A DNA stretch of 53,935 bases from Desulfosporosinus sp. BRH_c37 (GCA_001516045.1 LOEW01000283.1:1-53935), one strand, 5' to 3'; counted from the first letter of the stretch, positions 8,811 through 16,717 are shown. Notes: generated by a model from the letters alone, not told the origin. A program made the numbers and translations.

Positions 8811-9995
8811 ATGCCTTTTCATCCTGCAGATACAACCAATCTATATGAAGGCTTGAATAAAGAGCTTCTCGTAGATCAACTTTGGTATCGAGTTCATTAT
8901 TTCCAACAGAAATCCTTGGAACGAGATAGTAATAGGCGTCTAGAATCCTTGTCCCCTGAAGTTAAGCTCAATGCCATGTCCCGTACATTCATCGATAATC
9001 GGTTAAAACAACGACAAGTCGCTTTGCTGTTAGGACTTCAGCATACTCATACTCTGGCGGTGGTGAATGGGAAGCTTAATGGCAAACTTCTACATGGCCT
9101 TGGTGGAGCCCACGTACGGGAAACCTCACTGACGCTTCACCCATTATATGGGATTCCATATCTTCCTGCTGCCAGTATCAAAGGCGTAGTTCGAAATTGG
9201 GCGATTCAAGCCATATTTAACGGTCAAGAGAAGGAGCTTAAAAACGGAAACGATTCTACTCAAGAAAAGAAGGATCGTAGAGCGATCAGCGCTGATCTCT
9301 TCGGCAATGAGGAGCAGGCTGGAGAGGTCGAGTTCTTTGATGCCTTTGTGGATTGCGGCTTCGCCCTTAAGCCAGACGTATTGACAGTTCATTTTCCGAA
9401 TTACTATCGAGGAAGTAGCCTGCCAGGAGATAACCAAGATCCTAATCCAATCAATTTTTATGCTATTAATTGTCAATCCGTTCAGTTTACTGTAGGCATA
9501 CGTCAAAATGCGCGGCTAAAATCAGGGTATACTGCAAATGAACTCCTTGAACTAGCGGTAGCTTGGTTGGAGAAGGCTCTTACTGAACTGGGGATTGGCT
9601 CGAAGAGCTCATCTGGGTATGGGTATTTTACTGATTTTGAGGATGTTACGGCACAGACTCGACATGAGGCTAATATGGATCTGCCCGCTAAACCTTCGGG
9701 TATAGGTAAGGTAAATAGAGTTGAGTCTAAGGTACCAGTCAAAGCAGAACCACCGGCAAATTTCACGCCAGCTCAAAAATTAGTTTTCGAAATTCAGCAT
9801 TTTACAGAGGCAGATCTTTTGCGAAGTAAAGATAAGTCGTTTTTCGACAAGGTCGTTGAAGTTGGTGAGCAAGGAAATAAGGAACCAGTGTTAGCTTTGA
9901 AGATATTCTGGGAAAAGAATGGTGCCTGGAAAGCAGACAATAAGAAGCAAAAACTGAAGATTGAGCGAATAAAGGAAGTACTAGGAGGACAGTAG
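8811..9995 (+). CDS. cmr6: Cmr6, RAMP protein with long C-terminal extension
   Basis: A 394-residue RAMP-fold subunit that sits next to Cmr1 at the head of the complex. Core signatures are GLGGAHVRETSLTLHPLYG, then YLPAASIKGVVRNW and the FFDAF and IGSKSSSGYGYF loops. The ATG at 8811 follows AAAGGGGATGAAGTA; in-frame codons further upstream (8769, 8793) lack a good ribosome site. After the RAMP core (about residue 290) there is a Pro-rich linker and a charged helical region of about 100 residues ending KLKIERIKEVLGGQ. I do not recognise this as part of minimal Cmr6. Confidence 0.9.
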   Translation: MPFHPADTTNLYEGLNKELLVDQLWYRVHYFQQKSLERDSNRRLESLSPEVKLNAMSRTFIDNRLKQRQVALLLGLQHTHTLAVVNGKLNGKLLHGLGGAHVRETSLTLHPLYGIPYLPAASIKGVVRNWAIQAIFNGQEKELKNGNDSTQEKKDRRAISADLFGNEEQAGEVEFFDAFVDCGFALKPDVLTVHFPNYYRGSSLPGDNQDPNPINFYAINCQSVQFTVGIRQNARLKSGYTANELLELAVAWLEKALTELGIGSKSSSGYGYFTDFEDVTAQTRHEANMDLPAKPSGIGKVNRVESKVPVKAEPPANFTPAQKLVFEIQHFTEADLLRSKDKSFFDKVVEVGEQGNKEPVLALKIFWEKNGAWKADNKKQKLKIERIKEVLGGQ

Positions 9996-10958
9996 ATGGC
10001 GTTTAAGTTAGAAATGGCAAGTTTTCGTTTTACCCTGAGGGCTGATCAAGAGGCGCAGTTACCACCCTATCTTGGTTCTACCCTCAGGGGCGCCATGGGC
10101 AAAGCCTTTCGTTCCGGTGCTTGCATGACGAAGGCTCCGAGTTGTAAGGGGTGTATGTTTGCCAAGCAGTGCGCTTATGCGTATATCTTTGAAACCTCCA
10201 TAGACCAGGTGAACGAAGAGACGAGAAAAACCATATCTCATTTTATACCCCATCCCTTTGTCTTAGAACCGCCAGTAGCGGGTAAGACCCTTTATCATAA
10301 AGGGGAGGAGTTGCAGTTTCAGGTTGCGTTAATCGGTAAGGGACTACAGTTTTTGCCTTTCTTCATTGCGGCCTTCGGTCAGGCGGGCTTAGATGGCCTG
10401 GGAGTAAGGCGTCACAAGTTTCACTTAACATCCGTTGAACAAGTATGCGGGGGCGAGAAGGTACACCTCTGGGATGGTGGGAATCAAATGCTTGCCCAGC
10501 CAAAGACCCATATCTTTAGCGATGAGCAAGCAGAGCAAGCAGAGCAAGATGAGCAAGTATTCGAGAGAGTCTCACTAGAGTTGCAAACGCCACTGCGCTT
10601 GGTAGATGGTGGAAGGCTCACTGCTGATCTGACGTTTACCTTGTTAATGCGGAGCATCTTCCGACGTCTTAACCTCATAGGTAAAATACATGGACAAGGC
10701 GCCTTGCAAATACCCTATCGAGATTATCTTGCTCGTGCCGATGAGGTAAAGATGGTGAGTTCAGATACTCATTTAAACTGGCAGGATTGGGAGCGTTATT
10801 CCAACCGACAAAAACGTTCTCTGAAAATGGGGGGGTTATGTGGCACACTGAGTTATCAGGGGGATTTGGGCATATTTATGCCCTACCTAAGGATGGCTCA
10901 GGCATTCCATGTCGGTAAAGGGACGGTCTTTGGCTTAGGTAAGGTAAAGCTTTTGTAG
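9996..10958 (+). CDS. cas6: Cas6-type pre-crRNA processing endoribonuclease
   Basis: A 320-residue RAMP endoribonuclease that cuts the CRISPR precursor inside each repeat. The N-terminus has LPPYLGSTLRGAMGKAFR followed by a cysteine cluster (GACMTKAPSCKGCMFAKQC) and AYAYIFE. This zinc-ribbon-like insert is typical of the Cas6 branch associated with Cmr loci. The C-terminus ends with the glycine-rich RAMP loop HVGKGTVFGLGKVKLL. A low-complexity stretch (EQAEQAEQDEQ, about residues 176-186) is encoded by tandem GAGCAA units and is probably a flexible linker. Ribosome site is AGGAGG at 9984-9989, one base after cmr6 ends. Last gene of the operon. Confidence 0.9.
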   Translation: MAFKLEMASFRFTLRADQEAQLPPYLGSTLRGAMGKAFRSGACMTKAPSCKGCMFAKQCAYAYIFETSIDQVNEETRKTISHFIPHPFVLEPPVAGKTLYHKGEELQFQVALIGKGLQFLPFFIAAFGQAGLDGLGVRRHKFHLTSVEQVCGGEKVHLWDGGNQMLAQPKTHIFSDEQAEQAEQDEQVFERVSLELQTPLRLVDGGRLTADLTFTLLMRSIFRRLNLIGKIHGQGALQIPYRDYLARADEVKMVSSDTHLNWQDWERYSNRQKRSLKMGGLCGTLSYQGDLGIFMPYLRMAQAFHVGKGTVFGLGKVKLL

Positions 10959-11005
10959 TTTATATATACATCGTTAGATGATCTGCGAAATTAATCAAGG
11001 AAATG

Positions 11006-11041
11006 AAAGAGGACTAAGCGTAATTGCCTAGTCCTCTTTTT
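11006..11041. terminator. Bidirectional terminator between cas6 and CRISPR array 1
   Basis: Perfect 11-bp inverted repeat (AAAGAGGACTA / TAGTCCTCTTT) with a 12-nt loop and T-runs on both strands. It ends 8 bp before the outermost repeat. On the plus strand it should end the cmr/cas6 transcript; on the minus strand it would end an array transcript coming from the right. The same hairpin occurs at 16491-16526. Confidence 0.8.
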
Positions 11042-11048
11042 GATGTGT

Positions 11049-11233
11049 GTTGCAATCCCCTTTTGCGGGGCGTTCATTGTTACAAAGTTGATTTGGAATT
11101 TTATGAACATCCAGAAAGAAGGTTGTTGCAATCCCCTTTAAAGCGGGGCTTCCATTGTTACTAATCAGTGTGTTATTCAGTTATCTGATTTAAAAAAGTG
11201 ACAATCCCCTTAAAGCGGGGCTTCCATTGTTAC
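11049..11233 (-). CRISPR. CRISPR array 1: three repeats, two spacers
   Basis: Repeats lie at 11049-11083 (35 nt), 11125-11161 (37 nt) and 11198-11233 (36 nt), with spacers of 41 and 36 nt. Outer parts are conserved (plus strand GTTGCAATCCCC or GTGACAATCCCC at the left, CTTCCATTGTTAC at the right), but the loop between CCCC and GCGGGG differs in every repeat. Read on the minus strand, each repeat ends in GGGGATTGCAAC or GGGGATTGTCAC. This matches the usual 8-nt 5' handle pattern of type III crRNAs (ATTGNNAC), and the leader-distal repeat is the most degenerate. Minus-strand transcription is therefore favoured, from the conserved sequence at 11234-11796. Confidence 0.88.
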
Positions 11234-11796
11234 AGCGGTGGTTTAGAACCCGCACCACAGGCGGGTCTCAGAGGTGATTTCCACAGAGACGGCATTTCCT
11301 ATAGATTTTCCCGTTAAAACGAGTTTTTGGTAATAGGAATATTTATAATCGGCCTTCTCGTTGAATTATCTCTCTCAAGCTTGAGCAAGAACACTATTAT
11401 ACAAAGCATACTTCGTTTTTCGAGAAGAAGTGTTATGTTAAGGAATCATTGCAAAGGAGTCAGTGGCTATAATTCATATTAGTGTGCTGTACTACTTCGC
11501 CATCTTTATTTATATTCCTGCTTTTACTGGAACCCATTTCACTGATCGTTGTACTATCCCTAGTGCTTATATCCAATATTATAACCGCTTTAATCGGGAA
11601 CCTCATCTTTTAGGTAACAAGGATAGACCAATGAAAAATGGGACTTAGGAAATGACCTTAGGAATTGTACTAAGTTCCATAGCACTGTAGTCAAAGTCAC
11701 ACGGTTTTTTATGTTACAGCTACGGTCTGACACGATACAATGATGTTGAAGTTAACACAACCCAAGACAACAACGCGGCAAGGAAGAAATGAGGTG
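11234..11796 (-). promoter_or_regulatory. Putative CRISPR leader 1 (conserved in the second copy)
   Basis: About 560 bp on the far side of the array is conserved at 16718-17293 although it encodes no convincing protein. A 61-codon open frame here (11463-11648) is not preserved in the other copy. Conservation is strongest at 11640-11760 (contains GGAATTGTACTAAGTTCC and a CTGTAG/CTACGG pairing potential), which could mark a promoter or a small RNA. Calling it a leader rests on its position, the repeat orientation and its duplication; no promoter boxes are assigned. Confidence 0.5.
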
Positions 11797-11874
11797 ATGG
11801 AGATGATTATTTCAAATAAACCTGCGGTAGTCAGTCTCAACAAAAATAATTATTTGGAGGGGGTCATCTTATGA
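11797..11874 (+). CDS. 25-aa small ORF coupled to the secreted-protein gene
   Basis: ATG at 11797 (or 11803, which has GAGGTG at 11791-11796 at good spacing) opens a 25-codon frame (MEMIISNKPAVVSLNKNNYL and five more residues). Its TGA overlaps the start of the next gene as ATGA. The frame is kept without stops in the second copy (from about 17294) with a few missense changes, and there it runs on past the lost overlap. It may be a translated leader that couples expression of the secreted protein. No homologue is recognised. Confidence 0.4.
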   Translation: MEMIISNKPAVVSLNKNNYLEGVIL

Positions 11875-12368
11875 CAGAAACTAAAATTAAAGTTCTTGTT
11901 ATGGGTACTTTGATCGCGTTATTTTTAATTGCAGGTCCTGTCAAAGAAGCGAATGCAGCTCCGTTTTGGCCTATCAAAACAGCCTTTAATCTCACCCTCA
12001 AACCTGCATTGAAATTGGCAAATAAAGTATTGGATAAGGCCGTGGAAATAAGATTACAAGCTGCCGAAAAAGCTTTGGACGCGATTTACACCCTTGAATC
12101 CCAAGTATACAATCAAGGATATCGCGATGGTAAAGCTGGGAAAGCACCAAATAATGCCTATATAGCCAGTGCGAACCAAATTATCCGCAACTCACTTGCC
12201 AATGTGAATCGCAACTTACTCCTTCCCTACCTGAACGATTGGAGGTCTTGGTACTCGCCAAAAAGTCGTATAGAAGTTCAAGGGGCGATCAAGAAGATCA
12301 ATACCATCCTCAATAGTTATAACGCCAGAACGAACTATATGAATGGTTATTACGAGGCTCGACGGTAA
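11871..12368 (+). CDS. Secreted helical protein of unknown function beside CRISPR array
   Basis: A 165-residue protein with a clear signal peptide: TKIK, a hydrophobic core VLVMGTLIALFLIAG, and a probable cleavage after ANA at about residue 29. The mature part is largely helical and basic (LKPALKLANKVLDKAVEIR, then AAEKALDAIYTLESQ), followed by YNQGYRDGKAGK and a closing NYMNGYYEARR. No catalytic motif or known domain is recognised. Ribosome site GGAGGGGG is at 11856-11863. It is followed by a strong terminator. A decayed relative at 17367 occupies the same position next to array 2, so the gene travelled with the CRISPR-leader duplication. Confidence 0.75.
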   Translation: MTETKIKVLVMGTLIALFLIAGPVKEANAAPFWPIKTAFNLTLKPALKLANKVLDKAVEIRLQAAEKALDAIYTLESQVYNQGYRDGKAGKAPNNAYIASANQIIRNSLANVNRNLLLPYLNDWRSWYSPKSRIEVQGAIKKINTILNSYNARTNYMNGYYEARR

Positions 12369-12379
12369 CGGGCATTATG

Positions 12380-12411
12380 TTAAAGGTCCTCAGCTTGCTG
12401 AGGACCTTTAA
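12380..12411. terminator. Strong terminator after secreted-protein gene
   Basis: Perfect 14-bp stem (TTAAAGGTCCTCAG / CTGAGGACCTTTAA) with a 4-nt loop, 12 bp after the stop codon. The stem's own A/T ends give short U-runs on both strands, so it may act in both directions. Confidence 0.75.
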
Positions 12412-12598
12412 ACTAGGTGTACTATGCAGGTCAACTTAAGTCAATATCTTTAGTAAAGATGTTCTTATCAAACCCATTATGGTTTGTCTGGATTAGGTTA
12501 GATAACGCAATTGAAATTATTGTAAAATTACAGGAGAAAGTTTATCGAAGTCGAATATAAGAAATATTGAAAAAAATCATGTAGTGGGGAGAAAAACT

Positions 12599-14002
12599 AT
12601 GACAGTAGTTCTCATATGTAATGTTGGCAGCAGAGATATTCAGATTGAGGGTAAGCTGACTCCACCTGATCAAGCAAGACAGGTCGGAGAGGCACTAGAT
12701 GCACTCGATGTCAGTGAATTGAAAATGAAACAGATAGCCTTTCCGATCATACAGCAGTGCATTGATTACGTAAAAAGAGAAAATTGTAAAATTGATAAAC
12801 TGTTGCTCATCGCATCAGATCAAGAACAAGGACCGGGGGCAAAGCCTGAATCAGATACAATATATTATGCGAGGATTTTGAAGAAATTAGTGGCAGGTCA
12901 GCACGGCGTCGGAAAGGTCAAACTAGCTCACGTCAGAAACAATCCTGCTGATTATGACGAAATGATTACCTTCTGCAACAGACAGCTCCCCCTCAGTCTT
13001 GCTGATTGTGTTGAACCTCTGAAGGTATATTTATCAGTCTCAGGGGGGACGCCTGCCATGAACTTCGCGTTATTCCTCGTCGGGATTGAAAAATACGGGA
13101 AAAATGCTGAACCACTCTATGTCTCGCGAAATTCAAGCAGGCCGATCAGGCTCCAAGCAGGCCTGAAGATTTTCCGCAAAACCTTACAAAACTCGCTAAT
13201 TACCTGTCTGGAATCCTATGATTATGAATCGGCTTTTCAGCTCCTTAAAGATAATGATGATTTATTTGACTCTCGCAACAAACAAAAAATCATGCAAAGT
13301 CTATGCACTTACGCCAAGGAACGAGCTACCTTTAATTTCAAAGCGGCAGAAAACTGCCTACACTCCGTTATAGAGTTAGCGGAAGGTCGTACGAAAAGAA
13401 GTTTGATTGATCTGCGAGATGTTCTATGCTCCTCGGATTGCGTACCTTTAAGTGAAGCGTTCTTAGTCGAGGAAGTCATTCATAACGCTGAGACGAAGTT
13501 CCATAAAGGTCAATATCTTGATTTTTTAAGCCGACTTTTTCGCTTTCAAGAGGGCTGCTTGCGCTTTCTTGCTGTGAGTCTAAACGTTAAATTTGACAGA
13601 AAGGACTTGAAATATCTTGACAAGAATTGGGTAGAGAGTAGCCCAGAGTTGATGGCGGAATTTGATAAAAAGAGACTTAGCTATGATCGAGTCGTCAGTC
13701 GACCAGTCTTGAAACTAGTTGTTGAATATCTCCTTGCGAAAAAAGGTTCTACAGAGTTTGAAGGTGTAATGAAATCGTTGCATCAATTTGAAAAGTTAAC
13801 GGAGTTACGCAACAAGACAATCGTAGCGCATGATTATGTCGGCGTTGACAGAGAGTTACTCGAAACGTCATTTGAAGACAATCCTAACAACATCATTCCA
13901 CTGATGCGTCAAACCTTTCAGTTGATTGCAGGGAAAGAGCCAAGGAGTAACTGTTTCGATGAAATTAATAAGGTATGCAAGGAATTATTAAAAAACGACT
14001 AA
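12599..14002 (+). CDS. CARF-HEPN ribonuclease, Csm6/Csx1-like
   Basis: A 467-residue CRISPR ancillary nuclease. The N-terminal CARF (Rossmann-like) domain starts VVLICNVGSRDI, has KLLLIASDQ, and holds the ligand-loop motif VSGGTPAMNFAL at about residues 147-158. The C-terminal helical HEPN domain carries RNKTIVAH (about 404-411), the R-X6-H catalytic signature of Csm6/Csx1 RNases. Cyclic oligoadenylate from the GGDD-bearing Cas10 should bind CARF and switch on RNA cleavage. The ATG at 12599 follows GTGGGGAGAAAAACT; an in-frame GTG at 12584 overlaps that ribosome site. It heads an operon with two WYL genes. Which cOA ring size it senses cannot be read from sequence. Confidence 0.88.
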   Translation: MTVVLICNVGSRDIQIEGKLTPPDQARQVGEALDALDVSELKMKQIAFPIIQQCIDYVKRENCKIDKLLLIASDQEQGPGAKPESDTIYYARILKKLVAGQHGVGKVKLAHVRNNPADYDEMITFCNRQLPLSLADCVEPLKVYLSVSGGTPAMNFALFLVGIEKYGKNAEPLYVSRNSSRPIRLQAGLKIFRKTLQNSLITCLESYDYESAFQLLKDNDDLFDSRNKQKIMQSLCTYAKERATFNFKAAENCLHSVIELAEGRTKRSLIDLRDVLCSSDCVPLSEAFLVEEVIHNAETKFHKGQYLDFLSRLFRFQEGCLRFLAVSLNVKFDRKDLKYLDKNWVESSPELMAEFDKKRLSYDRVVSRPVLKLVVEYLLAKKGSTEFEGVMKSLHQFEKLTELRNKTIVAHDYVGVDRELLETSFEDNPNNIIPLMRQTFQLIAGKEPRSNCFDEINKVCKELLKND

Positions 14003-14050
14003 TATGGAGCATTATGATTGAATTCGTGACAAGGGAAGAGGCGTCTTTAG

Positions 14051-15325
14051 ATGCAGTTGTTGAAAGACATTAGCGAGCTTAGAGACATTTTGAGACTATA
14101 TACCTTATATGGCTATTTTAGCAGGGAAGATGTAGTGAATAGGAACGGAATCAAACTTCCAACCATTGATAAATACAACAGAGTGATACAAAATCTATTA
14201 GATGGAAACAAGGTAAAAACCTATATTAGTGAAAGAAATAAATACTTATATTTTAAGATTAATTACGTCGATGAAACAGACAATCCCCTGTTCACAATTT
14301 GGCAGGGAAAAAAAGTGATGATCAGCGACATTCGGTTTCATTTCGCCATTATTGATATTCTTTCAAAGACGCCGAGATCTGACTTAATAAATATAGTTGA
14401 AAAAATAAACTTACCGGACTACGATTCTAATACCATACGCTTACGAGTCAAAAGTCTGATTAATCTTGGAGTAGTAAGAAGTGAAGAAGACGGGACAATA
14501 CTTCGATACTCTTTAGAAGAATCGTTCTTCCATAATCTTTGCAAGGAAAGTTTAAGCGAGTTGGATACTACCTGTGCTTTTTTTCAGAATGTGCTCCATA
14601 TCGGCGTGCTGGGTAACCTTGTACGGAGAAAAACAGCGCTGCTGGGCGTAAATCAGACGGAAACCTTCATGTTTAAGCATCTCCATATAGCCCATACCTA
14701 TGACGATGAACAGCTTCTTCTCTTATTTCAAGCAATGCACGACAAAAGATGGGTATCCTTCGAGGTGCAAACAGCTTTAGAGCGGAGAGATCTTGAACAG
14801 ACCACCGCCAAAAAGCATCTTAAGCTCAGGAAGATTAATAAATTTTTACCCATGCGGCTTATCACAGATCATTGGCAAGGAAGACGTTACATAACGGGAT
14901 TTGACGTTACTCAGAATAGGTACTGGACCTATCGCCTGGACAAGATTTTTCGAACAACACTATCTAAAGAACTTTGTCAAGAATACCTGGAAAAATCAGG
15001 AGAGCTGGAAGTCCACCTTAGAAAAAGTTGGTGTGTTTCACTGTTAGGTGCTAAACGGAGACTTGAAAAATTAATCCTGCACCTGAAAATAGATCCGAAA
15101 AAAGAGGGCTATGTTCTTGAGCGTTTGAGTGCAGAGGGCAAATGGGGAAGTATTACTCAAATTGATCAGACCACCTTTAAATACGAAATTGAAGTAAATG
15201 ATGTGTTGGAGATGATTCCCTGGTTACGGACTTTTACGGGTAGAATCCTAAGTGTCGAGGATACACGAAAAAAAACAGCGAAATTGATGACCAATTGGCA
15301 AGAGGCTCTAAATATGTATGAGTGA
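14051..15325 (+). CDS. WYL-domain protein, first of a pair
   Basis: A 424-residue protein with an N-terminal helical region that may include a winged helix (about 1-165) and a WYL-like ligand-binding domain. The WYL-type core is seen as AMHDKRWVSFEV (about 230-241), followed by LPMRLITDHWQGRRYITGFD (about 272-291) and a WYL C-terminal-extension-like tail with SWCVSLLGAKRRLEK. WYL proteins are regulators that bind nucleotides or nucleic acids and are recurrent in CRISPR and anti-phage loci. It lies 48 bp after the CARF-HEPN gene and overlaps the next WYL gene region. The trigger ligand is unknown. Confidence 0.72.
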   Translation: MQLLKDISELRDILRLYTLYGYFSREDVVNRNGIKLPTIDKYNRVIQNLLDGNKVKTYISERNKYLYFKINYVDETDNPLFTIWQGKKVMISDIRFHFAIIDILSKTPRSDLINIVEKINLPDYDSNTIRLRVKSLINLGVVRSEEDGTILRYSLEESFFHNLCKESLSELDTTCAFFQNVLHIGVLGNLVRRKTALLGVNQTETFMFKHLHIAHTYDDEQLLLLFQAMHDKRWVSFEVQTALERRDLEQTTAKKHLKLRKINKFLPMRLITDHWQGRRYITGFDVTQNRYWTYRLDKIFRTTLSKELCQEYLEKSGELEVHLRKSWCVSLLGAKRRLEKLILHLKIDPKKEGYVLERLSAEGKWGSITQIDQTTFKYEIEVNDVLEMIPWLRTFTGRILSVEDTRKKTAKLMTNWQEALNMYE

Positions 15326-15335
15326 TGGTGAGGCT

Positions 15336-16337
15336 ATGAAGCTGTATGAAAAGAGTAATAATCGCTATTATTTCCTCCTCCATGAGTTATTAGCAAAGGC
15401 CCAGGAACCTAATGGACTACTAGAAAAGGATATTAAGAGCATGGTTAGCGAACGAGGGTTTTTTGCCGACAATATTAAGTTTGAGAAGGCGCTCTTGAAC
15501 AAACACTCAGATTCAGCCAACAATCTTGAGGTACTTGAGCTTAGAGGTAGCAAGTACTATAGTAAATTGTCCCATGCACCGACAAAAATAACCCTGACTA
15601 GCTTAGAGAAACAGTGGCTAAAGACGTTATTAGAGGATCCAAGGACCAAGCTTTTCTTATCCTGCGAAACTCTAGAGCAGTTAAAGGAGCTTCTTAGGGA
15701 TGTTTCCCCACTCTATAATCCACAAAATCAGGTGGCTCAGAACATGCGTAACAACGGGGACCCATATGAGGACCCTAACTATGTAAGAAAATTCAAGATC
15801 ATCCTTCGGGCAATACAAGAAAAACAGTTGATTAACGTCGAGAACAAGATCTTAAATGGAAACACTCTGACAGGAGTTATGATGCCGCATCGCCTTGAAT
15901 ATTCAATCAAAGATGACGTCTTTCGCGTCTGTGGTGCGGTAGAAGATGCCCGTACTCAGGAGTATATAGTAAAAGCCATGCGGATTTCCAGATTAAGTAA
16001 TGTCTCAATCGCGGGACCGGCTTATGAACAATCGTTTTCTGAACTTATGAAGGCAAGGGCGATGGCGACGGCGGTGGTGGAAATCAGAAATGTTCGCAAC
16101 GGATATGAGCGGTTTCTTAACTTGTTTTCGAATTACCCCCGTGAAGCTAAGTACGATGAGAAAACGAAAACACTAATTATCAGTATTGACTATCATACCT
16201 TTGATCATAGTGCTGTGGCTATCTCCATACTCGCGATGGGGACCATTGTTAAAGTCTTAGAACCTGCCAGTTTAAGAGAGGAGGTCATCAAACGACTTCG
16301 CGATCAAATTGATCATAATAATAATTGTATTTTATAG
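15336..16337 (+). CDS. WYL-domain protein, second of a pair
   Basis: A 333-residue paralogue-like partner of the preceding gene. The N-terminal 120 residues are helical; the WYL core appears as RAIQEKQLINVENK, MMPHRLEYSIKDDVFRVCGA and IVKAMRISRLSNV, in the middle of the protein. The ATG at 15336 is preferred because GGTGAGG sits just upstream; an in-frame ATG at 15318 would overlap the previous gene by 8 bp. Adjacent WYL pairs are seen in defence islands, where they are thought to act as heteromeric transcription regulators. Here they could set the dose of the CARF-HEPN nuclease. DNA-binding residues are not obvious. Confidence 0.7.
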   Translation: MKLYEKSNNRYYFLLHELLAKAQEPNGLLEKDIKSMVSERGFFADNIKFEKALLNKHSDSANNLEVLELRGSKYYSKLSHAPTKITLTSLEKQWLKTLLEDPRTKLFLSCETLEQLKELLRDVSPLYNPQNQVAQNMRNNGDPYEDPNYVRKFKIILRAIQEKQLINVENKILNGNTLTGVMMPHRLEYSIKDDVFRVCGAVEDARTQEYIVKAMRISRLSNVSIAGPAYEQSFSELMKARAMATAVVEIRNVRNGYERFLNLFSNYPREAKYDEKTKTLIISIDYHTFDHSAVAISILAMGTIVKVLEPASLREEVIKRLRDQIDHNNNCIL

Positions 16338-16490
16338 ATAAATTATCCAATTGAAATATAATGCTACCTTTTTTGAAAAGAAGTGGTCACATTTGGAAGT
16401 TGAGTTTAATGGAGAGAGAAGAATTAACCATTAAGATATATGGTGATATATACATCGCTATATGATTCTAAGGAAATGTTCAAAGTAAGA

Positions 16491-16526
16491 AAAGAGGACT
16501 AAGCGTAATTGCCTAGTCCTCTTTTT
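16491..16526. terminator. Bidirectional terminator between WYL operon and CRISPR array 2
   Basis: Same hairpin as at 11006-11041 (AAAGAGGACTA / TAGTCCTCTTT with a T-run), 8 bp from the outermost repeat of array 2. It should end the CARF-HEPN/WYL transcript on the plus strand and the array transcript on the minus strand. Confidence 0.8.
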
Positions 16527-16533
16527 GGTGTGT

Positions 16534-16717
16534 GTTGCAATCCCCTGTATGCGGGGCATCCATTGTTACGTATTAAATTAAGGATGAAGACTGGGAGTAG
16601 CTTAAGATCGTGACAATCCCCTTTTAAGCGGGGCTTCCATTGTTACAATGCATCAAAAGAAAATTACTTGGCAATATTTATGTGACAATCCCCTATAAGC
16701 GGGGCTTCCATTGTTAC
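16534..16717 (-). CRISPR. CRISPR array 2: three repeats, two spacers
   Basis: Repeats at 16534-16569 (36 nt), 16610-16646 (37 nt) and 16682-16717 (36 nt); spacers of 40 and 35 nt. The repeat is the same family as array 1 (GTGACAATCCCC ... CTTCCATTGTTAC), again with a different loop in each repeat (TGTAT, TTTTAA, TATAA between CCCC and GCGGGG). Minus-strand reading gives the ATTGCAAC/ATTGTCAC handle. No spacer is shared with array 1, and I noticed no match to other parts of this window by eye. Confidence 0.88.

Larger units (their letters stand above)
10961..12135. repeat. CRISPR-leader-gene duplication, copy 1
   Basis: A segment of about 1.1 kb recurs at 16444-17508 with high but imperfect identity (many substitutions, several indels). 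It comprises in order an ATATATACATCG motif, the terminator hairpin, a three-repeat CRISPR array with different spacers, about 600 bp of leader, a 25-codon ORF and the 5' part of a secreted-protein gene. The best-conserved block is about 11640-11835. Spacers differ completely, so the copies diverged after (or independently of) spacer acquisition. This copy keeps an intact secreted-protein gene. Confidence 0.85.

Noticed and set aside
11463..11648. 61-residue protein in the CRISPR leader
   Set aside because: The frame is broken by indels and stops in the duplicated copy, has no ribosome site and no recognisable sequence.
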